64,000 nt of DNA from positions 124,001 through 188,000 of the forward strand of contig NZ_ACZP01000013.1 of NCBI RefSeq assembly GCF_000176175.1. The letters run 5' to 3'. This document shows, piece by piece, positions 53,235-62,579 of the stretch (positions within the stretch are counted from its first letter, which is position 1; the number at the start of each line of letters is the position of its first letter). This DNA is from Vibrio furnissii CIP 102972 (lineage in GTDB: Bacteria > Pseudomonadota > Gammaproteobacteria > Enterobacterales > Vibrionaceae). Under the pieces are notes generated by a model. That model searched no databases, was not told where the DNA came from, and saw only the letters and a list, made by a program, of their open reading frames with translations. Both the position numbers and the translations under genes were made by a program.

Positions 53235-56215
53235 ATGAACACAACGCTTTTGCCACGCTGCCAGCAGAGGCTGGCACGTCTCATCCTGTCAGCGAATTTG
53301 AACAGCAAGTTTGGCTGCATCACGAACAGTGCGGCGACAGCACACATCAAGGGCTGAGCGCATTTCGGCTCCGATTGAATGCCAATCATGGTGATGGCCA
53401 TGATGGCGATGTGAATCTCGCCGCGCTCTTGGATGCGCTGCATGCGCTGCTGCAATCTATGCCGAACCTTGATGCGCGCTATCAGCTCAATGATGAGTTT
53501 GAACTGGTCAAATCCCAGCATGCCTCGCTGCGTCAGCGGGTAAAGCTGGTGCAAGTGGCCTCACGAGCTGAAGCTCAGCAAATGCTACTCCATTGGCAAA
53601 ATGAACGCATGGATCTGGCATCCGAGCCGCCGATGCAATGTCGTCTATTGCTGGGCGATGAACTGATTTTAGCCGTGCGTCACCATCGCATTCTGGCGCG
53701 TAGCATCAATTGGCAAACGCTATTGAGCGCGCTGAGCCATTTTTATCAGGGTGAACGTCATCAGGGTGCTCTCAACATCGACGAATGGGCGGCGCCTCTT
53801 CAAGCCGAGTTGCCGTTGGCGCATCCGCTCTATTCACGCGAACAGCCGTTGAACGCCGCCTATCACTGGCTGGCCGCGGGCGCGTGTTCGGCCCGCAGCC
53901 GCATCGAGTGGTTGGGAAGCGAGCGCGTCAACACCATCGAGCGCCGTGCTGAGAAAGTCCGCGTGTCGCTGCCGGTGCAGGCGTTGGCGCAACTGACGGC
54001 GCATCAGGGCGCGCAGGCGAGCTTGGATCACGGCGTGATGCTGTGCGCCGCTGTCACCGAGTTTGCGCGTTTTATCGCGCGCCTGAGTGGGCAAGCTCAG
54101 CAAACGGTGTTTGCGCCACAGCAGGTGGTTCAGCGTCATCACGAACTCAATGGCAGCGCGGTGCAAAGCGGCTTATTGCGCTTGGCCATCAATGCGGATC
54201 ATCCGCATCAAGCGGCCTTGTTGGATGAGGTAACCCAGCAATGGCGACGCGCAGATTCGCACGCGAGCAGCCTCTCCAACCCTGATGATTTGGCGATTTT
54301 GGTGACTTGGAGCGTCGACCCTGCGGTGCATCTGCGCTTGCATCAGGTACAGGCGGATACCGTCCGTTTCGCGCCGCTGCATAGCGATTTTGATCTGATA
54401 CTGGCGTTAGGGATTAGCTGCGACAACAAGTTGCTGCTGGAATTGACCACCGGCGAGCGTGTGTCGCCATACATCGCCGGTTGGTTGTTGGAACAATTCA
54501 CCGCCTCGCTCGGCGATGATCGGGTGATGCCGTTCTCTGGGGCGCCGTCCACTGAGGCGCCCGTGATATCCGTGGCGGATGACGCCTATCCAACGCGCGG
54601 CGAACGTGAACGCATGGCGACGTTGATCGCCGACGCATTTGGCGCCGCACTCAACCACGCTGATTTTTCGATCCATGATGATTTCTTTGATTTTGGTGGC
54701 CACTCGCTGATTGCCACGCGTGTGATTGGTCAACTCAAAACTGAACATCAGGTTGAAGTGCACATCAACGATCTGTTCAGTCAACCGACGGCGTGGGGCT
54801 TGGCCGAACATGCGATTTCGCACAGCAACGAGCATCCGGTTACGGTGAAACAGGAAACGCAACCGATACGCCATCGCGCGCCGCTCTCGTTTGCGCAGGC
54901 CTCGTTGTGGAAGGCTTACGCGGCCTTTGGTTACAACGAACTGTTTAACATTCCGTTTGCGCTGCGCTTTTTAGATCCGGTGGATGAAACGCTGTTTGGT
55001 TTGGCGTTTGAAGATGTGATGCGCCGCCATTCAGTGCTGCGAACACGCTTTGTCACCGAGGGCGACATCGTTGAGCAACACGTGGTGCCGGAAGCGGAAC
55101 TCAATCAATATCGCTGGTTCTGGCGCTCGGAAGAGACCGGGCCGGTGGAGCGACAAACTGCGCTGAATCAAGCAGCATCTCATGTCTTTGATCTGAGCCG
55201 TGAGCTGCCCGTTAGACTGCGTTTCGTGCGCGATGTAAGCTCGGGGCAGCAATATCTGTCATTCTTGTTTCATCACGTGGTGCTGGATGAGTGGTCGGTG
55301 AACGTGCTGATGGATGATTTGCGTGAAGCGTATCAAGCTCGCGCGTCAGGCACCTCGCCACAGTGGCGCGCGCAGCCGTTGCCGTTTAGTGAATACGCCG
55401 CTCGCCAGCATGAGCAGGGCTTTGATGCGTCGCATTTAGCCTATTGGCTGAAGCAGTTTGAGGGCGTGCCGTTGGATGCGCCGCTGCTGCCCGCGTTGCA
55501 AAATCAGCCGGATGCTGAACCGTCCGATGCCGGTGGCTGGGTCGAATTTAAACTCGAACCCGGTGTGGCTCAGGGGCTCAATCAGCTTGCTCGTCAGCAG
55601 GGTGCGTCGCTGTTTAACGTGGTGTATGCCGCGATTTCGCTGGCGCTGAAACAACTGGGCGCGCCAAGCAAACTGATTGTCGGCACGCCAGCCTCCGGGC
55701 GATTGGATGCGGCGTTTTTCGACACCGTGGGCTATTTCACCACGCTGGCGATGCATGTGGTGCATTTTGATCGCGCCGAATCGGTGGGCGAACTCATCGC
55801 GCAGGTGAAAAACACCATCAACGAATCGCTGGATTATTCTGACGTGCCGATTGATTGGGTTGAAGATGCGCTGCTTGGCGAGCGAACCGACAAACATCAT
55901 CTGTTTGAGGTGATGATTCAACTGCACGCCAAAAACAAACTGCATGGTGAGTTGGTGAGCGCGCAGCAGGCGGTGCGTTTTGAGCAGGTCGACCCGGAAA
56001 AAAGTGAGTCGGCGCTCGGGCTGCAATTTGAGGTGATGGAAGAGCGCGTGGGCGGTGAAGACCGAGTGCGCGTGTTGATGAGTTATCGCAGCGATCAATA
56101 TGGCGACGCGCAGGTGAACACCCTGACCGAGGCCACGCAACGTATGTTAGCTCGTTTTGCTGAGCCAAATGCCGAACACACCGCTTTGAGCGAACTCGTC
56201 AAGGAACACAACTGA
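53231..56215 (+). CDS. NRPS, C-PCP-C: C-terminal half of a VibF-like synthetase
   Basis: A 994-residue synthetase. C1 (about 15-430) has HHRILARS where HHxxxDG is expected (His151-His152 kept; Asp and Gly lost), so it is probably not catalytic. The carrier (about 455-530) is intact, with Ser492 in FFDFGGHSLIATR. C2 (about 545-990) has HHVVLDEWS (His681-His682, Asp686), complete except for Glu in place of Gly. The order C-PCP-C equals the second half of V. cholerae VibF. The enzyme should receive Thr on its PCP from the separate Cy-Cy-A protein and transfer the oxazoline product to the amine made by VibH. AAGGA precedes the ATG, which overlaps the stop of the free carrier gene. Confidence 0.87.
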   Translation: MNEHNAFATLPAEAGTSHPVSEFEQQVWLHHEQCGDSTHQGLSAFRLRLNANHGDGHDGDVNLAALLDALHALLQSMPNLDARYQLNDEFELVKSQHASLRQRVKLVQVASRAEAQQMLLHWQNERMDLASEPPMQCRLLLGDELILAVRHHRILARSINWQTLLSALSHFYQGERHQGALNIDEWAAPLQAELPLAHPLYSREQPLNAAYHWLAAGACSARSRIEWLGSERVNTIERRAEKVRVSLPVQALAQLTAHQGAQASLDHGVMLCAAVTEFARFIARLSGQAQQTVFAPQQVVQRHHELNGSAVQSGLLRLAINADHPHQAALLDEVTQQWRRADSHASSLSNPDDLAILVTWSVDPAVHLRLHQVQADTVRFAPLHSDFDLILALGISCDNKLLLELTTGERVSPYIAGWLLEQFTASLGDDRVMPFSGAPSTEAPVISVADDAYPTRGERERMATLIADAFGAALNHADFSIHDDFFDFGGHSLIATRVIGQLKTEHQVEVHINDLFSQPTAWGLAEHAISHSNEHPVTVKQETQPIRHRAPLSFAQASLWKAYAAFGYNELFNIPFALRFLDPVDETLFGLAFEDVMRRHSVLRTRFVTEGDIVEQHVVPEAELNQYRWFWRSEETGPVERQTALNQAASHVFDLSRELPVRLRFVRDVSSGQQYLSFLFHHVVLDEWSVNVLMDDLREAYQARASGTSPQWRAQPLPFSEYAARQHEQGFDASHLAYWLKQFEGVPLDAPLLPALQNQPDAEPSDAGGWVEFKLEPGVAQGLNQLARQQGASLFNVVYAAISLALKQLGAPSKLIVGTPASGRLDAAFFDTVGYFTTLAMHVVHFDRAESVGELIAQVKNTINESLDYSDVPIDWVEDALLGERTDKHHLFEVMIQLHAKNKLHGELVSAQQAVRFEQVDPEKSESALGLQFEVMEERVGGEDRVRVLMSYRSDQYGDAQVNTLTEATQRMLARFAEPNAEHTALSELVKEHN

Positions 56216-57037
56216 ATGGAGTACAAAGAAACCGACATGAATAGCGACGTTGAAGCGCGCCTGACGGGCCGCAACTTGCGTTTAGGTTATGAAGGGCACA
56301 CCGTGTTTGATGGCATTGATGTGCGCATTCCCGATGGCAAATTTACCGTCATCGTCGGCCCCAATGGCTGCGGAAAATCGACCTTGCTGCGCACCTTATG
56401 CCGCTTGCTCAAACCCAAAGCCGGGCAGGTCTGCCTCGATGGGCACGATATTCATGAGCTGCCGACCAAAGCGCTGGCGCGTCAGTTAGGGCTGTTGCCG
56501 CAAAGCGCCACGGCGCCCGATGGTATTCGCGTGGTTGATTTGGTGGCGCGCGGGCGGTATCCGCATCAGGAACTGTTTCGTCAATGGAGCCTCGACGATG
56601 AACGCGCGGTGCGCGCGGCCATGCAGGTGACGGGCATTGATGCGCTGGCCGAGCGCCAAGTGGATGAACTTTCAGGCGGGCAGCGTCAGCGAGTGTGGAT
56701 TGCCATGGTGCTCGCGCAGCAGACACCGCTGCTGCTGCTCGATGAGCCAACGACCTATCTCGACATCGCCCATCAAATTGAGCTGTTGGAGCTGTTTCGC
56801 GATCTCAATCTTACCAGCGGTCACACGCTGATCGCGGTGCTGCACGACCTCAATCAGGCGTGCCGTTATGCCGACCACATGATTGCGATGGCGCATGGCA
56901 AGATCATCGCGGAAGGCAACCCGAGCGAACTGATCAGCGCGGATTTGGTGCGTGAGGTGTTTGGTTTGGAAAGCGTGATCATTGAAGATCCGGTCAGCCA
57001 CACGCCGCTGGTGATTCCACGGGGGCGCGCGTCGTGA
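56216..57037 (+). CDS. Ferric-siderophore ABC transporter ATPase (FepC/ViuC type)
   Basis: A 273-residue ATPase with Walker A GPNGCGKSTLL, signature LSGGQRQRVWIA, Walker B LLLLDEPTTYLD and the switch His in AVLHDLNQA. It should power the two FecCD permeases encoded at 48.3-50.4 kb. It starts at the base after the NRPS stop; an ATG at 56237 is also possible. The stop overlaps the GTG start of the PPTase gene. Confidence 0.92.
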   Translation: MEYKETDMNSDVEARLTGRNLRLGYEGHTVFDGIDVRIPDGKFTVIVGPNGCGKSTLLRTLCRLLKPKAGQVCLDGHDIHELPTKALARQLGLLPQSATAPDGIRVVDLVARGRYPHQELFRQWSLDDERAVRAAMQVTGIDALAERQVDELSGGQRQRVWIAMVLAQQTPLLLLDEPTTYLDIAHQIELLELFRDLNLTSGHTLIAVLHDLNQACRYADHMIAMAHGKIIAEGNPSELISADLVREVFGLESVIIEDPVSHTPLVIPRGRAS

Positions 57038-57759
57038 CTGAGTCTTTTCTCAGCGCGCCAATGCAACTGGCATTGGGCGGATACACCCTCCATGCACGTC
57101 AGTTTGAGGTGGCGCGTTATGTCGCGCCGCCGTCGGCATCGCATGAGCGCATGCCGTATGCGTTAACGCTGCCGGAGGATTTACAGCGCGCGGTCGCCAA
57201 GCGTCAAGCGGAGTTTCTCGCAGGCCGGGTGGCTGCGTGTGATGCGCTGCAAGCGGCGGGCGTGACGCCGCAGATGCTGGCGGTGGGCGAGCATCGCGCG
57301 CCGCGTTGGCCGCAAGGCGTGGTGGGTTCAATTTCACACAATGAACACCTCGCGCTGGCCGCAGTGCAGCGGGTCGAGAGCGGCGCAGACGCGCTGCTGC
57401 TTGGCGTGGATGTAGAAAGCCAGATTGACGAGCATTCACAGCTCGCCATTCAAACCACGATTGCGACGGCGCAGGAAGCTGTCATGCTTGCGGGGCTGTC
57501 GCTGCCAGCGGCGCAGCGTATCACCACGCTGTTTTCAGCCAAAGAGAGCTTGTTCAAAGCGCTGTATCCGCGCGTGGGGCAATACCTTGAGTTTCACGAT
57601 TCGCGTTTGCTGGCATGGGATGAAGTGAATGAACGATTGACGCTGCAATTGGTGCAGCGCGCGGCAGAGCTGGTGGGCAAGGCGTGGGTGTTTGAGGTGC
57701 ATTATCGCTGGGATGAACAGTGCGTCATCACGTTGGCGCAATGCCACGCGTCCGCTTGA
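57034..57759 (+). CDS. 4'-Phosphopantetheinyl transferase, EntD/VibD type
   Basis: A 241-residue transferase that puts the phosphopantetheine arm on the carrier domains of VibB, the free carrier and the NRPS. Motifs are VGSISHNEHLALAAV, LGVDVES (metal-binding Asp and Glu) and FSAKESLFKALYP. GTG is the start, overlapping the ATPase stop. It ends the receptor-carrier-NRPS-ATPase-PPTase gene string. Confidence 0.9.
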   Translation: MTESFLSAPMQLALGGYTLHARQFEVARYVAPPSASHERMPYALTLPEDLQRAVAKRQAEFLAGRVAACDALQAAGVTPQMLAVGEHRAPRWPQGVVGSISHNEHLALAAVQRVESGADALLLGVDVESQIDEHSQLAIQTTIATAQEAVMLAGLSLPAAQRITTLFSAKESLFKALYPRVGQYLEFHDSRLLAWDEVNERLTLQLVQRAAELVGKAWVFEVHYRWDEQCVITLAQCHASA

Positions 57760-57764
57760 CGGAC

Positions 57765-57791
57765 ACAAAAAAGCGAGCAGGGCGCTCGCTT
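57765..57791 (-). terminator. Terminator after the LacI-family gene
   Basis: AAGCGAGC/GCTCGCTT stem. The T6 run is on the minus strand, so it best serves the LacI gene; the PPTase transcript meets the same stem. Confidence 0.8.
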
Positions 57792-57818
57792 CGATTCATT
57801 CTTAAATTCTTAACTCAC

Positions 57819-58823
57819 TCACTTTACCGCGCGGGTGGATTCGCGCTGAACCAATTCGCCGCAGTAGGTTTGATGCTGCGGCGCTTTGCTGTGTTTGTTG
57901 GCGAGGGCTATTGTCAGCGCGACCGCATCTTGCGTCAAGGTGGTGATGGGTAACGACACGGTCGACAAGCTAGGAATGGCGTACGCCGACGCCGGTTCGT
58001 TATCAATCCCAATCACTGACACATCGTGTGGCACCGACAGGCCCGCATCGTGCAGTGCGCGAATGGCGCCGATCGCCATGTCGTCATTACAGGCAAAAAT
58101 AGCGCTAAACGTGTGGCCCTGCGCCAAGAGTTCTTGCGCTGCCTGATATCCGCGCTCGAGTGTATTGTTGCCTTCGGCCACCCATTCAGGGCGTGATTCA
58201 AGGTGATGTTGCATGAGCATGGCTTGATAGACGTCAAAACGTAGTCGGCCTGTTTCGCTATGCAGTGGCGAGGTGATACACGCGATGCGCTGGTGGCCCA
58301 ATTGGATTAAATGCTGCATGGCGATGGTCGCCAACTGGCCTTGATCGAAGCCAAAACTGGGCACAGCGTCGAGGCTGAGTTCACGGTTAATCACCACCAA
58401 TGGCACCGCTATCGTCCGTTGTAGTTGATCGAGATCCGCTTGTGACAGATGACGGCTGTAGAGCATGATGGCATCGCAGCGTTGGTTGGTCAGCGTGATG
58501 ACTGCGTCGCGTTCGCCGTCTGCGGTATCTTTGCTGTTGACCACCAACAGTTTTTTGCCCGCTTGCTGCGCGCCTTGTTCAGCGTGATGCAGCACGCTGC
58601 CGAAATAGCTGCTTTGGAATTGCGGCAGGATAAGCCCCAGGGCGTGGGAGGTATTGGTAGCCAGTGCTTGGGCCAGCGCATTGGGTTGATAGCCCAAATC
58701 GGCCATCGCGTTCATCACGGCTTGGCGGGTGGCCTCTTTGACCTGTCCGCTGCCATTGATTACACGTGACACTGTCGCTTTTGACACGCCTGCAGCTTTG
58801 CAGACATCGTTGATTGTGGCCAT
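57819..58823 (-). CDS. LacI/GalR-family repressor of the beta-glucoside gene
   Basis: A 334-residue repressor: N-terminal helix-turn-helix (TINDVCKAAGVSKATVSRVI), hinge NALAQALA and a periplasmic-binding-protein-like sugar domain. It resembles AscG. It lies 106 bases after bglA on the same strand and probably represses it through twin AACCGGTTT operators near 60517-60541. The inducer is presumably a phospho-beta-glucoside or its aglycone. No PTS gene is next to it. Confidence 0.88.
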   Translation of the reverse strand: MATINDVCKAAGVSKATVSRVINGSGQVKEATRQAVMNAMADLGYQPNALAQALATNTSHALGLILPQFQSSYFGSVLHHAEQGAQQAGKKLLVVNSKDTADGERDAVITLTNQRCDAIMLYSRHLSQADLDQLQRTIAVPLVVINRELSLDAVPSFGFDQGQLATIAMQHLIQLGHQRIACITSPLHSETGRLRFDVYQAMLMQHHLESRPEWVAEGNNTLERGYQAAQELLAQGHTFSAIFACNDDMAIGAIRALHDAGLSVPHDVSVIGIDNEPASAYAIPSLSTVSLPITTLTQDAVALTIALANKHSKAPQHQTYCGELVQRESTRAVK

Positions 58824-58929
58824 CGTTGCTCCTTCATCCCATCATCCGGCGCGAGCGAGTGCTCAGGCCGGATGGCGAGTGTAGCGAACTTCGTCAGCAG
58901 ATTGAAACAGTTATCTGCTGGGCGGCTCG

Positions 58930-60396
<1,467 letters not shown>

Positions 60397-60516
60397 TCAA
60401 TGCGTGACGGCAGATGAAAATCTGTCGCTGGCATCATGCGTTCACCCTTCACGGTGCGTCAATCTGATTCAAAACTCGTCAATTTAAACGCATTCTAGAT
60501 CAGGAAATGCGAAAAT

Positions 60517-60541
60517 GGAACCGGTTTCTGTAACCGGTTTC
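60517..60541 (-). promoter_or_regulatory. Twin LacI/GalR-type operators upstream of bglA
   Basis: GGAACCGGTTTC (60517-60528) and GTAACCGGTTTC (60530-60541) are near-palindromes 13 bases apart, a typical arrangement for GalR-type repressors. They lie about 150 bases before bglA. Confidence 0.7.
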
Positions 60542-60565
60542 ATTTTGATGTGGAGACATAGAAAA

Positions 60566-60592
60566 ACGCCGCGAACTCAAAGTCCGCGGCGT
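60566..60592 (-). terminator. Terminator of the pirin gene
   Basis: ACGCCGCG/CGCGGCGT stem followed by T5 on the minus strand. Confidence 0.85.
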
Positions 60593-60632
60593 ATGGGGTG
60601 ACGTTGCTCACGCGTTGCGTGCTGGTGCGCGC

Positions 60633-61328
60633 TTAGGGCAAATCGAACACCAAGGCTTTCACTGGCAAGTCACTGTCGTTGCGCAGTTCAAGTTGACTCT
60701 CTTTGGCGATTTTCGCGCCATCGCCCGGATTCAGTGTCACGTCATTGATGGCCAGTGTGCTGTCGATTTGGTGCACGTAAACGCGGCGACCTTGCGGCAC
60801 ATCGTAAGTCAGTACGCTATGAGGCGCCAAAATCAGTTGCAATAGGCGCGCATCTTGTTTGATGTGTAGCGTGCCATCTTCACCCGTTGGGGTGGCGATG
60901 GTGGTGAGGCCCGGCGCTTGACCAAAGTCTTTTTGCTGGTAACCCGGTTCGCCGCCAAAGCTGTTCGGCTGAATCCAGATTTGCAGAAAGCTCAGTGACT
61001 CGCTATCGGAGGCGTTGAACTCGCTGTGGTAAATGCCGCGACCGGCAGACATCAACTGGAACTCACCTGCGGGCAGGGTTTTGATGTTGCCCGCGCTGTC
61101 TTTGTGCGCAATGGTGCCGCTGAGCACATAGCTGATGATTTCCATGTCGCGGTGCCCGTGGGTTTCAAAACCGGCGCTGGGGGTGACTTTGTCGTCGTTG
61201 ATCACGCGCAGTTCCGAAAATCCCATGTGTTTCGGGTCGTAGTAGCTACCAAATGAAAAGGTGTGTTTGCTATCCAACCAGCCAAAGTTTGCGCGGCCGC
61301 GTTGTTCTGCTTTTCTTACTTCGATCAT
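60633..61328 (-). CDS. Pirin-family bicupin (YhaK/YhhW type)
   Basis: A 231-residue bicupin. The N-terminal cupin keeps the metal-binding His residues in GFETHGHRDMEII and GIYHSEFNAS. Family members show quercetin dioxygenase activity or respond to redox stress; a specific role here is unknown. It is a single gene with its own terminator. Confidence 0.88.
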   Translation of the reverse strand: MIEVRKAEQRGRANFGWLDSKHTFSFGSYYDPKHMGFSELRVINDDKVTPSAGFETHGHRDMEIISYVLSGTIAHKDSAGNIKTLPAGEFQLMSAGRGIYHSEFNASDSESLSFLQIWIQPNSFGGEPGYQQKDFGQAPGLTTIATPTGEDGTLHIKQDARLLQLILAPHSVLTYDVPQGRRVYVHQIDSTLAINDVTLNPGDGAKIAKESQLELRNDSDLPVKALVFDLP

Positions 61329-61461
61329 GCTCTGCTCCTTCGACTTGGCGGACCAAATCGTATTTGGTGTTGGGGGAGGGAATGGTTCACTCCCTCAGGC
61401 TTGATACTCAGTCTAGTGCTTTCGAGCAGGCGTCAACAGCCGTGCAACTTGTTGTGGTCGT

Positions 61462-62109
61462 TCAAGAATTTCGAACAAGCGAATCCGGGCGATTTTGTTC
61501 GATTAGCAAACGTAGCTCGCGAGCGGCTTGTTGTGGGTCAGGCGCATGGCTAATCGCCGATACCAGCGCGATACCGTGCACGCCTGTTTGGGCGACCGCC
61601 GCGATATTGCTGGTGTTCAAGCCACCAATCGCCACCATGGGTAAACGGCTGCGCGCCATCGCCCAGTTCAGGCCATCCAACCCCCAATGTTTGACGGTAT
61701 TGGTTTTGGTCGGCGTGGCAAAAATCGCACTGAGGCCGAGATAATCGACCGGAAGTGACTGCGCTTGTTCAAATTGTTGCTCGTTCTCAACCGACAGCCC
61801 AATCAGTTTATCCGGGCCAAGCAGTTGGCGCGCCAGCGTGGCGGGCATGTCGCTTTGCCCCAAGTGCACGCCATCGGCATCCACGGCCAAGGCCACGTCA
61901 ACGCGATCATTGATGATCAAGGGCACGCCGCTGCCGCTCAGCACCGCTTTCACTGCCGCCGCACGTTCGATAAAAGTCCGTACGTCGCCCTGTTTTTCGC
62001 GCACTTGCACCAGTGAAACGCCGCCAGCGATGGCTTGTTTAACGACGCGGCATAGGGTGTTGAGGTCTTGCTGATCATCAGTGACCAAATAGAGGGTGTA
62101 GGGCGTCAT
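61462..62109 (-). CDS. thiE: Thiamine-phosphate synthase
   Basis: A 215-residue TIM-barrel enzyme that joins HMP-PP and thiazole phosphate to give thiamine phosphate. Motifs are LVQVREK, IINDRVDVA, GVHLGQSD, GLSAIFATPTKTN and VAIGGLNTSN. The start at 62109 has GGAGGCGAC before it and overlaps the stop of a 41-codon ORF. A TPP riboswitch about 265 bases upstream controls the transcript. Other thi genes normally found in such an operon are absent here. Confidence 0.92.
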   Translation of the reverse strand: MTPYTLYLVTDDQQDLNTLCRVVKQAIAGGVSLVQVREKQGDVRTFIERAAAVKAVLSGSGVPLIINDRVDVALAVDADGVHLGQSDMPATLARQLLGPDKLIGLSVENEQQFEQAQSLPVDYLGLSAIFATPTKTNTVKHWGLDGLNWAMARSRLPMVAIGGLNTSNIAAVAQTGVHGIALVSAISHAPDPQQAARELRLLIEQNRPDSLVRNS

Positions 62110-62231
62110 GCGGTCGCCTCCGTGGTTTTGAGTTGGGCACTGCGCGGATCGTTGTACGCATCGTTGCCGCTGGCAGAACTGGCCAGCGTGAGAACCGTTG
62201 AGGTGTGACATTGAAGGTTTGAATGAGGCAT
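62106..62231 (-). CDS. 41-codon ORF between the TPP riboswitch and thiE (possible thiD remnant or leader peptide)
   Basis: The ORF has a good AGGAG five bases before its ATG, and its stop overlaps the thiE start (ATGA), so it should be translated and coupled to thiE. The segment TVLTLASSASGNDA is weakly like the ThiD N-terminus (VLTIAGSDSGGGAG), but the rest does not continue like ThiD. It could be what is left of a deleted thi gene, a leader peptide or a new small protein. I cannot choose between these. Confidence 0.45.
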   Translation of the reverse strand: MPHSNLQCHTSTVLTLASSASGNDAYNDPRSAQLKTTEATA

Positions 62232-62373
62232 TGGGGCTCCTAATCTTCGACGATCAGGAACCGGTTTAGCGCCACAACACGAGGGAAGGATTCGAGTGCT
62301 GGGCGGCTAAAGCCATACGCTGGGCGAGGCGCTCACATCATTGGGGCGCATTATATCGCGAAGCGTACATAGT

Positions 62374-62469
62374 TCCCTACGTCAGTGCGAACTGAATCAG
62401 GTTCTACGGGTCTTGCATCGCTGCCGCAAGGGCAGTGGGTGGCAATCTCAGCCCAAGTGGGCTCCCCGA
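62374..62469 (-). promoter_or_regulatory. TPP riboswitch (THI element)
   Basis: On the minus strand the conserved pieces appear in order: TCGGGGAGCCC, GGGCTGAGA, ACCCGTAGAACCTGAT and the closing ACGTAGGGA. These match the thiamine pyrophosphate aptamer. It precedes the 41-codon ORF and thiE. Confidence 0.92.
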
Positions 62470-62579
62470 CTATCAGCGTCGATGATAGCAGATGTGTGGC
62501 GCGCGGAGCTAGGTTCGCGTGATGTTGCCGCTGAACATGCGGGAAGCTGAACGTGCAGGAATCAGCGGCAACGGGCAGG

